A stretch of DNA of 64,000 nucleotides. Origin: Nautilus pompilius. Taxonomy: Eukaryota > Mollusca > Cephalopoda > Nautilida > Nautilidae. The position numbers and the translations under genes are program-made. The DNA lies in contig JACATO010002129.1 in assembly GCA_018389105.1 (NCBI GenBank), positions 1 to 64,000 on the forward strand, read 5' to 3'. Under the pieces are notes generated by a model. The model had not been told where the DNA came from. It saw only the letters and a list, made by a program, of their open reading frames with translations, and searched no databases. Numbering within the stretch: position 1 is the stretch's first letter; every line of letters starts with the position of its first letter. Below are positions 48,890-60,711 of the stretch, piece after piece.

Positions 48890-50162
48890 CAGACATCTAT
48901 TCCTTTCCAGCACTAAGTACACATCACGTCTACATCTCTCAGGTAAAAAGAACAAGAGGTCAGTATTCCGTCAGGCTTACTGGTGACACCATTATGCCGC
49001 TTGATGACTAGGTTTGGATCATTTATTAGCGAAAATAGTTGCACTCCTTATGTCTACCGAACGACGAAGTTACACAGATCGAGTCCTGTCGACTTCTTGG
49101 TCCTTTAATTAATTCGCCGCGGTCAGTCCTCACACACAAGCAATCATACCATGAGAAGATTGACGCTATGTTTCTGCATAATTTCTTACGGCCTCTTTCA
49201 GGACTGCTGGAATTATTTGGGTCCACTACAGCGATTCATCTCGCCTTTAATAGCAATAATCGATCTAGCTTCGCGCGTACATTCCTCGAGTGATGCTGAA
49301 AATTGGTCGTCGAAACCTCTGCACAACAGCTGCGTGATGTGATTCGCTCATCCAGATCGCCGCATCCGAGCCTTTGCTCGACGAACGAAGCGCAGCGAAC
49401 CGTCACTTCTGCGTCTTATACGAAGATACTCTCCCACCAGGTGTCGACAAGGTTGCAGGTGCTCGCCTCGTAAAATGTCGCTTCCGCGCTGAGGTTTGTC
49501 CAGTGACGGTCGCCTCGCAACCGTCGCGGCTACTGTGGCAACTCCCAGAAGGAACCTGCCCAACCCTTTGCACACATCTTTTGCCAACTTTATTGGCGAA
49601 TTTTCAAGTTGTCCGCTGGTAAAACTGAAATGGCTGAAAACGAACAGCCGTTATATCTCTTTACTCGTGGGGGCTGTCGGTTTCCACCCAGTCCGTCAGG
49701 TATGGACTCTGCCAAACGTCTGTACCCCTCCCCCGCCATCCGCCCCAGTAAGATGCATCTAAGCCGTGGAAGGTCTGCCGTCTAGCGACTCCTTCCAGGT
49801 GACGCTCAACTGACCGGCATTAACAGATGAATCATCATCAGCAGTCACACTTAATAAAGACAGGTAACAAACGGAAAATACAGAAGTCTTATAACAAATA
49901 TGGAACTTTGAGTTTACCTGGGTCGATCCAAAACAAAAATATTAAAGTTGGATTTGTATTTTGATCCTTAAGTAACAACAGCAGCAACAAAACTAGCGAA
50001 ATAAGGATTGATCAGGTGTTGATTCTTCCTCTTTCTAATCCATTTAGTGGTCGTCGTAAAAGTTTCTGTAACATACCAGACAGCGTAGCAGACTCGTTAC
50101 ATATACGATACATAAACTGTTAACTACAGAACGGATATTTATTAATTTACTTGCCCATCCCC
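48890..50162. other. Unique sequence, no supported gene
   Basis: GC-richer at 49330-49760, with overlapping frames on three frames and no splice support. Nothing else recognised. Confidence 0.45.
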
Positions 50163-50208
50163 TCCCTCTCTCTCTCTCTCTCATCTCTCTCTCTCCCTCT
50201 GTACTGAC

Positions 50209-50243
<35 letters not shown>

Positions 50244-50264
50244 TCTCTCTCCCTCTGTACTGAC

Positions 50265-50309
<45 letters not shown>

Positions 50310-50366
50310 TCTCTCTCCCTCCCTCTGTACTGACGCCATCTCTCTCTCTCTCTCTCTCTCTCTCAT
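50163..50366 (+). repeat. CRE satellite family, array 3 (TGACGCCATC variant)
   Basis: Three units with core ACTGACGCCATC and CCCTCTGT linkers. All three carry C for T inside the palindrome, so the CRE site is lost in the whole array in the same way. Confidence 0.95.
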
Positions 50367-50502
50367 CTACTAATATCTGTGTTTTCCCATTTTCCTCTTA
50401 ACACGATGTCTTCCAACGCCCGGTGACCTAAGGACCCTGTGTCCACTATGTGTATGTCACTATATCGACTCATGTTTTCGACAGCAAGTTCAGAACACCC
50501 GC

Positions 50503-50548
50503 ACGCACACGCACACGCACACGCACGCACATGCACATGCACGCGCGC
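50503..50548. repeat. (CACGCA)n-type imperfect repeat
   Basis: Alternating CACACG and CACGCA units, an AC-rich tract with regular CG steps, hence Z-DNA-prone. Confidence 0.85.
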
Positions 50549-50597
50549 ATTCTCCACGGAAAACGTTAACAGTAATAAAAGAATAAAAACCACTCAC

Positions 50598-51250
50598 CTA
50601 CGACTGTTTAGAAGCCCGCCACGTCTCTGTCGCCATGGATACTGGGAAGTAATTACCGGCTCGGTGCTCGAGGAGGAGGAGGAGGAGAGCCGGTGATGAT
50701 GGCAGCGACGCCGACCGACAGCTGGTATTTCCAGGACCAGGATCTGGACGGGTTCCCGCGCGCGCTCGGCCCGGGACCCGTCGCGAAACAGACATAAGGG
50801 CCGCTCTTGTTGATGTTTATTTGTTTGTTTGCCCTCTCGTTATCATGTGATTAGGCGGAAACTAACAACTGTCACGAACGGGACAAACGGGCCGCCGACT
50901 TCGGACCGGCCGTGAAACATCCGTAATGGAACATAAATCAATATCGTCACCGCGACGCGGCGCGAAAGGGACCGACGGTTATTTGCACAGGGGGGCAAGT
51001 TGTGTACAATGTCTTGTTATTATTAACAGTCTATGTTCCTTCGTCTCTGGTAGACGCGATCACCTTGTTTGCCGTAGTTCCCTTTAAATCCAGCCGACAG
51101 GGGCGACCAACGAGACCTTCCCGTGCGTCTGTTTCGTTTGTCCAGGACCGACTTTGCGCGCGAGGCGAGACCCCCCCCCCTCTCTCCCCGGTCCAGTTTC
51201 TCCAGCTGAGCGCACCCTGATATTTGTTGGAAATTAACAAATGTGACCGC
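50598..51250 (-). promoter_or_regulatory. CpG-rich promoter-like block with minus-strand 5' exon
   Basis: This is the second strongly CpG-rich block of the window. On the minus strand it ends at GTCGTAG followed by GTGAGT (GT at 50597-50596), a close donor match, as expected for a first exon. The strand is inferred from that donor alone. Inside, a minus-strand ATG with strong context (ATCCATGGCG, plus 50633-50635) opens a frame of 12 codons whose stop TAG overlaps the donor. The alternative donor GTC/GTAGGT two codons earlier would keep the frame open. A plus-strand frame of 33 codons (50696-50797) also exists. Satellite arrays flank the block on both sides within 1.5 kb. Confidence 0.35.
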
Positions 51251-52388
51251 CCCCAAAAGATCCACCTGCGGAGGAGGACATTTTCGACCAGTTATGTCTT
51301 CAGAGGATACACTTAAGGCAGATCAAACTAACGCAAAAGGAAAACGAGAGGAGTGGGTGGACGGACTCTTTATATTTATTGACCCTTAAACCTTTTGAGC
51401 TGACAGATCCCGGCCGGCTCAGCCCCTGTTCGATTATATTAAATTTTACTGCGGGTTAAAAATCGAGCCTATTTTGACCCCCAGCCGTTTTAATGGGAAG
51501 AGGGTCACCTTTAAGTGATATTTTAAAAAAAAAAAGGTTGGGGGGGGGGGCATAGATACCAAGTAAAAGTGGCCCTTTCTGTTTCTTTAATGCAGTCATT
51601 AAAGATGAAGTACAGAATTTTTAATACACCTTTCGAGCTGGGATGTTCGAAAAAGTAGTCGAAAGGATGCACGTGCACTAAAGATGTTTGCGGGATGAGG
51701 TGAGAAAAATTCTTCCGTCTTCCAGCCACCGCAGATCTGATGCTCCGCATTCACCGGGAATCTACTCATCCTCGACTCTGTTAACCGAAGCGCCGACGGA
51801 GATCGGTGCACTTAAAGAAATTTACCTATGTAGTTCTGTCCGGGTGTTAACAGGCTCCCATCCGTGAAACGGCTGGCAAGCACCTTGCAAAATTTCGGAT
51901 TTACAGCGAATTTAACGTTCAGAAAATTAATTTAATAACTTTTTCGATAATTTTGAAGTCATCTTGAAATAACGTGAACAGTAAAGCCTCAGATTTTTTA
52001 AAAAAAAAAAAAAAACTCGCAAATTTCATACAGTTTGCAAAAATATTTTTCTGATTAATCAATAGCGGCAGTTATTTCTGAGCATCTCAGATCTTCGTAT
52101 TGATCAACACAACACAATTTCGAATTAAAGAAATAGTAGGCCAAGTTACTACCGTAAACTGACCTTTAGTGTCTTTTATGGTGAATATGTCTCTTTTTTA
52201 TGTTCAAGAGAGAGAGAGAGAGAGAGAAATACTTATGCATACGCATATATGTAGACACAGATGGTGATAAATAAACAAAGGACGGACATATAGACAGAGA
52301 TACACACTCACATATGCATCTTTCTCTTGTTTATCTGTGTGTGTGTGTGTGTGTGTTTATATATATATATATACATCACTTTTTATAC
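51251..52388. other. Unique sequence with small microsatellites
   Basis: A11 next to G10 (51524-51550), T6/A16 (51994-52015), GA run (52207-52227), GT run (52337-52357) and AT run (52358-52372). No supported gene. Confidence 0.5.
51994..52015. repeat. T(n)A(n) self-complementary tract
   Basis: Six T and sixteen A. Confidence 0.85.
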
Positions 52389-52938
52389 AGACAAAGAGAG
52401 AGATGACGTCAGTAGAGGGAGATGACGTCAGTACAGAGAGAGATAACGTTAGTAGAGGGAGATGATGTCAGTACACAGAGAGATAACGTTAGTAGAGGGA
52501 GATGACTTCAGTACAGAGAGAGATAACATCCGTAGAGGGAGATGACTTCAGTACAGAGAGAGATGACGTCAGTAGAGGGAGATGACGTCAGTACAGAGAG
52601 AGATAACGTTAGTAGAGGGAGATGATGTCAGTACACAGAGAGATAACGTTAGTAGAGGGAGATGGCTTCAGTACAGAGAGAGATAACGTTAGTAGAGGGA
52701 GATGACTTCAGTACAGAGAGAGATAACATCCGTAGAGGGAGATGACTTCAGTACAGAGAGAGATGACGTCAGTACACAGAGAGATAACGTTAGTAGAGGG
52801 AGATGACTTCAGTACAGAGAGAGATGACGTCAGTACAGAGAGAGATAACGTTAGTAGAGGGAGATGACTTCAGTACAGAGAGAGATGACGTTAGTAGAGA
52901 GAGAGAGAGAGAGAGACACACACACACACACACACACA
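52389..52938 (-). repeat. CRE satellite family, array 4 (inverted, 40-bp period)
   Basis: The most regular array, in opposite orientation to the other four. A 40-base period is made of two 20-base half-units, GAGGGAGATGACGTCAGTA or GATGACTTCAGTA and GAGAGATAACGTTAGTA. Both half-units centre on 8-base palindromes (TGACGTCA and TAACGTTA). Variants ATGATGTCA and ATAACATCC also occur. The array is bounded by GT/AT runs on the left (52337-52372) and GA/CA runs on the right (52898-52938). Confidence 0.96.
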
Positions 52939-54050
52939 GGTGAAAATTTCAAATAAATCCCGGCTGGAATAGCGTCACCGCAATAATATCCGGCCGGCTT
53001 TCATTAGAATCTCTGGTTTCTCTAGTATACACAGACACGTGACATAATTAAAACAGAACTTGTTCGTGGGGAATCAGTGATTAATAGCTCAAATACCTCA
53101 AGACTTTCGGCATAGCTATTTTGGGTGAGCAGCATTTTCCTTCATTACTCAGCAGAGAATTGTCAACCTTGAAGCTTACTCGGGGAATTTTTAGATGCAG
53201 GTCTTTGACACCCGTTTACTTATTGGCCTGCCGGGGAAATGATATTTCGTAAAACGCAACTATAACTATGATAACCTTATGTTCGACAGGAGAAAATGGA
53301 TGCAGACTTTGATAAATACAATAAAATGTCTCGATTCTAAGTTAACAGGGGGAAAAAGTAACCTAAAGTTGTTTCCTTTTTAGACTAATAATGCCATTAA
53401 TTACTTTTAAGACTTTGATTTTAACCCTAACCCAACTAGCATACGCCCACTTTTATTTCTTCTAGACACTTATATGACTGGGGTTTTTTCAGAAATATTG
53501 TTGTCGTTTGCCTTTTTAGGATAAAACGGAGTTTGCCATCCATACATAGAACCAAAAAAATCAGAAATATATGTGGAGCTGGAATAAAACATTAAGTTTA
53601 CCGACATCGAAATTATTCTAAAAGTACTCGGGTAAAAGAAGTTTTTAAAAAAAATTCAGTTTCTTAAATAATTTACTAGCTGCAGGTGGACAGAAGATAT
53701 TGACATATACAAGCGATTATTAGCAAAGGAGAAGGGTCAATAACACGAGGCTTAGACTGATCAACAGCATCAGCTACACTCGTCGGTCATCCATTCCACT
53801 CATTAACTATTCTATTAACAGAAAATTATTTACTGATACCTAACAATGCTTGAATTTTTTAAAGTTATTCGTAATTGTGACTCATAGTATTAGTAACTGT
53901 AGATAGCTATAAAAAATATGTTCCTCTCTGCATATTCAAATCCCTAATTATTTGAAAAATCTTTATTAGGTCTCCTTTTAGCTGTCTAAATTTAAACATA
54001 GTAAATCTAGTACAGTCAGTTCATCAAACTTCTGTCTCTTTGCATTGAGG
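52939..54050. other. AT-rich unique sequence
   Basis: Nothing recognised between two satellite arrays. Confidence 0.5.
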
Positions 54051-54191
54051 TCATTTCTCTCTCTCTCTCTCTCTCTCTCCTCTCTCTCTATCTCTCTCTC
54101 CTCTCTCTCCATCTCTCTCCTCCTCCCACTCTCTGTACTGATGTCATCTCTCTCTCTCTCTCTCTCTCCTCCTCCCACTCTCTGTACTGAT

Positions 54192-54238
<47 letters not shown>

Positions 54239-54300
54239 CTCTCTCTCTCTTCTCCATCTCTCTCCTCCTCCCACTCTCTGTACTGATGTCATCTCTCTCT

Positions 54301-54356
<56 letters not shown>

Positions 54357-54377
54357 CCTCCCACTCTCTGTACTGAT

Positions 54378-54413
<36 letters not shown>

Positions 54414-54471
54414 TCTCTCCTCCTCCCACTCTCTGTACTGATGTCATCTCTCTCTCTCTCCTCTCTCTCTC
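54051..54471 (+). repeat. CRE satellite family, array 5 (TGATGTCATC variant)
   Basis: Five units with core GTACTGATGTCATC and CTCCTCCCACTCT linkers, separated by CT runs. Every core has TGATGTCA instead of TGACGTCA, which is what deamination of the central CpG followed by spread through the array would give. Confidence 0.95.
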
Positions 54472-54738
54472 AACCAAGAGCCTGTGTTCTATCACTGTTA
54501 TCTTTTTTTTTTTGAATGCCTATGTTGATATTCAGACTCTATTACTGATAGTGAAATAGGGAGTTAGAATCTCTCTCTACTAATAAAGTCATTAGAAAGA
54601 AAATGATTTTTCTGTCTTCGGAAAATCCTGCAGTAACATTTCCGATTGCTTCGTTTACGCTGTTACTGGAAAAAAATAATATTGCACAGTATCGAAATCA
54701 GAAGGAAAAAATGCATGAAACAATCTCTATTACTTTGC

Positions 54739-54746
54739 TGACGTCA
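54739..54746. promoter_or_regulatory. Isolated perfect CRE palindrome TGACGTCA
   Basis: Context TTTGCTGACGTCACAG, 270 bases downstream of satellite array 5 but outside it. Confidence 0.3.
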
Positions 54747-57440
54747 CAGTCAAGAATTGCCAGCAGCTACATTATTTTGGTATGGAACCATGAAAATGCG
54801 AGTTGTTCCCAGAATGAGCAATGCTAAGACTTTATCTTAAAAACCGTTTCGGGGCCGAAATTCAAAGAATAGGGGTACAGACGAAATATGGTTTTCTTAC
54901 AGGATGAAGAGTTCTGTCCTAGTTGGTTGGGTGCTGCCGTATAGGATGGCGATTCTGAAACATTATGGTGGCACCTAGGCTTGAGGCCACGGCCGCCCCT
55001 ACAGAGCGAGCGCATGGTGTCCACGTATTTCCATAAGCTGGTTTGATGTCTCTCTTCCATACGTTCTCGACTACATCAAGTTCGTTCAGGATCGGATGGA
55101 CTAACAACAGCCCGCGATTGTGCGTCTTATCTCGCATATATTTCGCACTATCAGCATTCATTACTCTCGGTGAACAGCCGAAAAAACAGCATTGTTATTA
55201 TGTGAAATTAAAATGTTAAAATTTTTTAAGCATAGCAACCGAATGAAACTAACTTTAGTATTTCTACGGTCCGAGTTCGACTCCCAGTAGAGACCAGCTC
55301 GGTTTATCGTATCTCCTCCCTTGTATATTCTCCTGCGGCGTGGGTTCCCCCCACATCTAAAAACGAAGAGATCTAGTGAAGACTCGTGCTACATCACCCA
55401 TTCTGTGAAACCACATGAGTGCTGCAATAGGACTCAGCATCCTAAACGGGCAGGCACAAGCTCCAGTGTGCTATCCTGACGTCTATCACTGCCGTTATAC
55501 CCTTCATGTTTAACGTCAAGTTAATATTAATACCACGCAGTCAGAATAGCATGACATTTTGTCCAGTATATCTACTTACTTTTGGCAAATTCATATCCAC
55601 TACTGAGACCATCAACAGTGGAATCATCTCATGTGTTATTAGTAAAGATGAATATCAGAATTTTATTGCCAGAGGTTTGTCTAAAGAGGAGATCTATTTC
55701 AGTAAGTTCGTGTTGGAATTTCGATCGCAGTTTATGGTGCTAATTAAATATTTTAGGCAAATTTCCATTCCTCACACGTGTATAGTGGATGGTTGGTATT
55801 ACATCTACAATAGCCACTGGTAGCTTCAAGAAGATCAACCGGTAAGAATCGACGCTGAACTTTTTGTTTCGTCGCTTTAAGAAAATTCGCTTTTGTATCA
55901 AATAAAAGATTTTCGCTTTTACTTCTAAACTAATTCCTCGCTTTATTTTTTTTTAAGATTTAAACCCCCCATTTGCGGCCATTAAGTATGCCGGAGAGAC
56001 AGCACTAACGTAATTTTTGCTGTAGTCGCTGCTAGAATTCCATCCGAACAATGGATAATAAGAAAATGTTATTTCTATCGAAGTTTCTTCCCTGACGTTC
56101 GACCGGATCGATACTTCATAGTTCACAATTTCAGAAGATCTCGCTTGCAGAAATTCCGAAACATGGCGTGCATCTCGAAACAGAAAGAGTAGTGAGAATA
56201 TCGCTCGAGGGGAGTGGGCTCCAGACATTCTGAGGCTGATGAATTTATCGAACCGAGTCTCGCGGTAAATAAACATGTGACGTGAGCGGCCGCGCCCCAG
56301 TGGCATTAGATGAGATGGGCTGGCGGGGGCCGTAAGAAAACCACAACAGTATAACAAACGTAGGGTTCGCGTGATGAAGGTGGCCACTTGGTCAGCTGGG
56401 TGTCCGGAAGTGAGTGGTTTCCGTAGCTGACGATTACCAGATCCGGTAAACGACATCTATGACATTAGTTTTGCGTTGTACACTGCTTCGTGTAAAAGCA
56501 GAGGGGGGGTGGGGGAAGGGTTAAAGTTGTTAGTCTTGGATTCTACGTAGTCCTCATTTCTTTTGTGCTTTGTGTCATGGTTTACAGCTCGGGTCGCTCA
56601 CGGATTAAATCAGCCAACAGCGGGCGCCCGCATTAAGCAAACATCCAGACAGCGGTGTCGCTGTGTTGTAGACGCCGATATCGGGAGGCTTTTTTAATTG
56701 GATGTTCCGAGAATAAAGCCACTTGAGGAGACATGACCCCCTGACCTGGCCCTGCGGACTGCGTGTCATTGAAATCAACTCGTGGTAAGAAGACGTTAGA
56801 TTTCCGGAAGTTGGTGATTAATTCTGAACAACAACAACAACAAAAGAGAGAGAGAGAGAAAAGGAAAACGAACGTGGATTCAGTTCGAATAGGTCGACCT
56901 GAGTCAGGTTAATACAGTTTATTTTCTAGACGTGTGTAGTTCTTCACGTTCGTCGTCGGCCCCACTCTTCTCTCCAGCTGAGACGGGAGCGGTGGTGTTG
57001 GCCGATCCTCGCTTTGGTTACGAGATGATGTATGGTGGGCTTGCATACGATGGGATTGAAAGTCTCTACTGAAACTAAAGAAACTGAATTTCTAACAAAC
57101 TAAAATGCTTTGTGGGAAAAAAAGGGAGCAAGTAGATTTGTGTATGACGCTTTAGAACGAGGCTCATAAATTTAGAAAACCAGGTAGTGGATTTTCTAAG
57201 CTATACAACTGAAGATGAAGAGTGTTGAAGAAGTTGAAGCTTATACGATCTTTTCGCCATCCATTACTACTTTAATAAAACTTGGTCTCTACATCGAGGT
57301 TCGTAATGCGGAGCTTCCGCCGCATGGTTCGAACTCCTGCATTAGGTATCTTGACGATTTTCTTTGAATTGAATACGGTTATCTCCCCTTAAGTGTCAGC
57401 CATTGCTCGTATTTAACAATTCAGTAGCTTCTAGCTCTAA

Positions 57441-57448
57441 TGACGTCA
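57441..57448. promoter_or_regulatory. Isolated perfect CRE palindrome TGACGTCA
   Basis: Context CTAATGACGTCACCTG, in unique sequence. Confidence 0.3.
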
Positions 57449-58579
57449 CCTGTAGTTTCTCGTCATCTCCAGTTGTTTTGGTTAGAAAATTCACTGCCTC
57501 GTTTACTGAATTTACCAGCCTCGTTCTGAAGCGTCATACACAAATTCGCTTACCTCCCCCTTTTCACGAGACATTCTTGTTTGTTGGAAATTCAGTTTCT
57601 TTTTCACCAATTCGTATTAACCTCTGTATAAACATGGAGACCGCAGAAATTATTGTAAATAGATTCCTTGTTTCTAATGTTCTTTTATTTTTTTGTTAAA
57701 ACTGAAATATTCTTTTTAATTGCGTTAGGGAGCCGAAAGCATAATTTTAAAAAAACGTGATTGTGTGGAAAATTAAAATTCGTATTCCAAAAGCATGTCG
57801 GTATATTCTAGGCAAATAATGTATAGAATATAGTATATAAATTTTAATTTAAAAGATTAACAAATAGGGCAAAAAATGAGCAGTGTATGCTTGAAACATA
57901 TTCATAGATATCAGAAAATTGCAAAATGTTTGATTCTCGTTTTGTTTCCTGAAGAAAAATTCCGAAGCCGATTCTTTCTTTTTCAGTCGTATTACTATTA
58001 TAATTCTGTATTATTACTGAGTTAATTTATTGAAAACGTTTTCTCAGAACTCATATTAAAAAATAAAACATATGAACAGAAAATTTCCTTTTTTAAATAA
58101 CCACCATTGTGTGTGTGTGGGAGTCTGATCCTATACTCTTTGTATATTCCTTGGAGCGCTGAGGAAAGGAAATGGTTTATTTTAAGTACAGAAGAAGAGT
58201 CTGGTGTAGTTTGGAAATCCGAGAAAACCATAGCGTTTGTCAATTTTAAACAAAGAAAGAGCTCGAACAGCTGATGGGATCCTTCGCTTCAGAGACTACG
58301 AACAACAAATAGAAACGGATGTCTGGCACGAGAATTGACGACATTGCGCTTGATATTTAGCAGAATATATCTGTATGTATTGATCCGGCTCTAATCCGGA
58401 TACTAGATGCATTGGGAAGCTTCTAAAAACCATTATCTCTCTCTGCGGAATCCCGTGGGAAACTTACGGTTCATAAGTATATTCCAGTGCTTGAACAAAT
58501 CAATATGGATTGCATTTCCAGTGGTTTTTAACAAATTGCTCGAGCATGCCCCTTGTATAAGAAGAGATTATAGCTTGTG

Positions 58580-58597
58580 TTTTTTTTTAAAAAAAAA
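58580..58597. repeat. T(n)A(n) self-complementary tract
   Basis: Nine T and nine A, followed by CAACAACACGG as at 28616 and 29039. Confidence 0.85.
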
Positions 58598-60038
58598 CAA
58601 CAACACGGTTTGACGTTCTTCCGACGGAAATTCTCTGAATTAATCAAACTAACGGTGTCACAAACTTTCAAGCGTATCAAGTCTTCTCTGAGACTCTACC
58701 ATATTATCTGCTCTAAAAGACTACACCGATTCACCCAACTTAGAGCCAGATCCACAGCTGTGCTCTGAGAGAATTAAATGGCCACTTTGATTTAACAGGG
58801 AAAGTTAAGCGTAAGTTGTGTGACGTAAAAATATGATATTACATCTTGTTAGCCCCCCCCCCATCCCTGCCATTACCCCAGATCAGTTTTCATAGCAAAT
58901 GGGTCCTATTTCTGGGTCTTTAGCAGTTTCAGCCCCCGAGAAAATTACTGTATATTTTTGCGTTCGTTGCCTACTTTCTTCATGTTTCTTTTGTTGTTCT
59001 GTATCCTTCGATTACGTTAGAAAATCGAAAGAATAATATTTAAAAAAAAAAAGTGAATGTGTGGAAAATTAAAAATTTGTATTCAAGAAGTAAGACGTGT
59101 TGTTTCAACAGCTGTAAATATATATATATTTCTTTTTTTCCAACCTTTACAATTCTCCAAAATTAGGATAAAATCCATTTAATGCGAAGTCGCTCGCCAC
59201 CCAGCTTCGATGGGCTGTCAACGATTATTTTTTTGTTTGTCTTTAGCTCTAATACCGCCTCGTGGAATATCTGTTGTTGTAGCTCCGGTGTCACAGATTT
59301 AATAGTTCCTACTTAGATAAGTCCGTGCCTCCGGTTCACTGCCGCATCTAAAGAGAACCCAATGTATGGAAATATTGCTGTTTGACGTTTATCGTCTGTT
59401 TATTCATATTTTCTTGTGAAGAAAGGCGATCAATGCATCCAAGCCTGGCGCTGTAAATGCAGTCAAGGTTTGGTTTTTTTTGTCATAGACAAAAATTAGC
59501 ATTGTGTACACGGCTTAATCTAATTTTGTTGATGCGAATCCGGCTTGTCAATGGAACCCATCAATACAAAACGTTTCTGGCAATAACTATCAGATTTCTC
59601 TTTAAAAGACTTATAAAACATTAACGCTGGATAAATCACTGTTATCATTCAAATGATGGATGCCAATAGAACCACTCTTGCGCTGTAGGAATTTAATTCT
59701 ATTATTCAGCGAGCAGTGATCTCAGAACCGTTTTCAAAGCTAACATCCAGAGAGAGAGAAATGTGCTGTTTTTTTTTCGTATCTGCGAGCGAGGAAGCGA
59801 AGCGTTTGGCGCTCCGTGATCTATGAGAAAATGTCATCGCCTTGTAGATTTTAGTCAGATAGCAGACCGCTGTATTCATCGTTCTTTTCCCCTCTATTAG
59901 AGCGGATATATTAACGCATAATTGGAGAACCAGGAAGGAGGTTGGCAATGTCCAAGCTTTCTCGAATTTAAGGTTAAATTGGGCGGCTTGCGCCCAGAAC
60001 GACTACCAGGCGTCACGAATTACCGTCTTTCTTTACAG

Positions 60039-60102
60039 TCCACAATAATCGAAACGTTCGTGTTCCTGGGCTCTCTCCCGTTAACTGATGAACTGTTGCT
60101 CG
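60039..60102 (+). other. Candidate 64-base internal or 5' UTR exon
   Basis: The acceptor ACCGTCTTTCTTTACAG ends at 60038. The donor CTCG/GTGAGT has GT at 60103. Both are good matches, and 64 bases is a plausible exon size. One frame is open throughout (IIETFVFLGSLPLTDELLL). It may be a 5' UTR exon of the gene proposed just downstream, or coding in an unrelated transcript. Confidence 0.25.
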
Positions 60103-60711
60103 GTGAGTGATTTGGACTTCGTGACCTTCAACGACTGCAGTTGCGAGACGCGTTTCCTTCGTTTTATCATTTGCCGACATCGCGATGTTGATCATTTCCA
60201 GTAAAGCAAATTTGCGAAGTAGTACCCACAGACTACAAGGAACTGGTGGAACAGTCTTCAGAAGTTTGTCTCCACTATTTAATTTAGTACTCCTTCCTCC
60301 ATCCAAAACAGAAGCTCAACTCCGCGAGCTCGCAGTCATTTGGTGTGTTAGCCGAACTCGCACCAACACAGCGCTGACTTCCTCAGTAAATGCATTATGT
60401 ATATTTTCCCAAACCATCTGTAACACAGCTACAAAAGTAATTAATTACCGGAAAGCGGATTAATTTTGATCATATACTTAAAATGCTGCAAATTTTTTTG
60501 TTGTTGTTGCACTGTGTACGGAGAAATTTCTCTATCGAATGATCGCTTTGTTGTTGAGTTTTAATGAATCCCTTCTATGTTCAGCAATTAAGAAAAACAT
60601 GAAAGAGTGCCAGCCCGACTTTTAGAGAACTACTACTCATTTCGCCAAGCGGTTCGTCGATAACGGGTGCGAGTACTTCATTGTTATCGATGTTTTAATG
60701 GGTCTTTCTTT

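Larger units (their letters stand above)
54472..60038. other. Mostly unique sequence, no supported gene
   Basis: Holds two isolated CREs (54739, 57441), a B-box-like GAGTTCGACTCCC at 55268-55280 in a possible SINE to about 55480, an AAC/GA microsatellite (56828-56860), T9/A9 (58580-58597) and several C or G runs. The 167-codon minus-strand frame at 55953-56456 has an ATG, but its length is expected by chance and it shows no motif. Confidence 0.4.

Noticed and set aside
55953-56456. 167-codon minus-strand frame with ATG
   Set aside because: Length is at the chance expectation for this window. No motif, domain or flanking signals were recognised.
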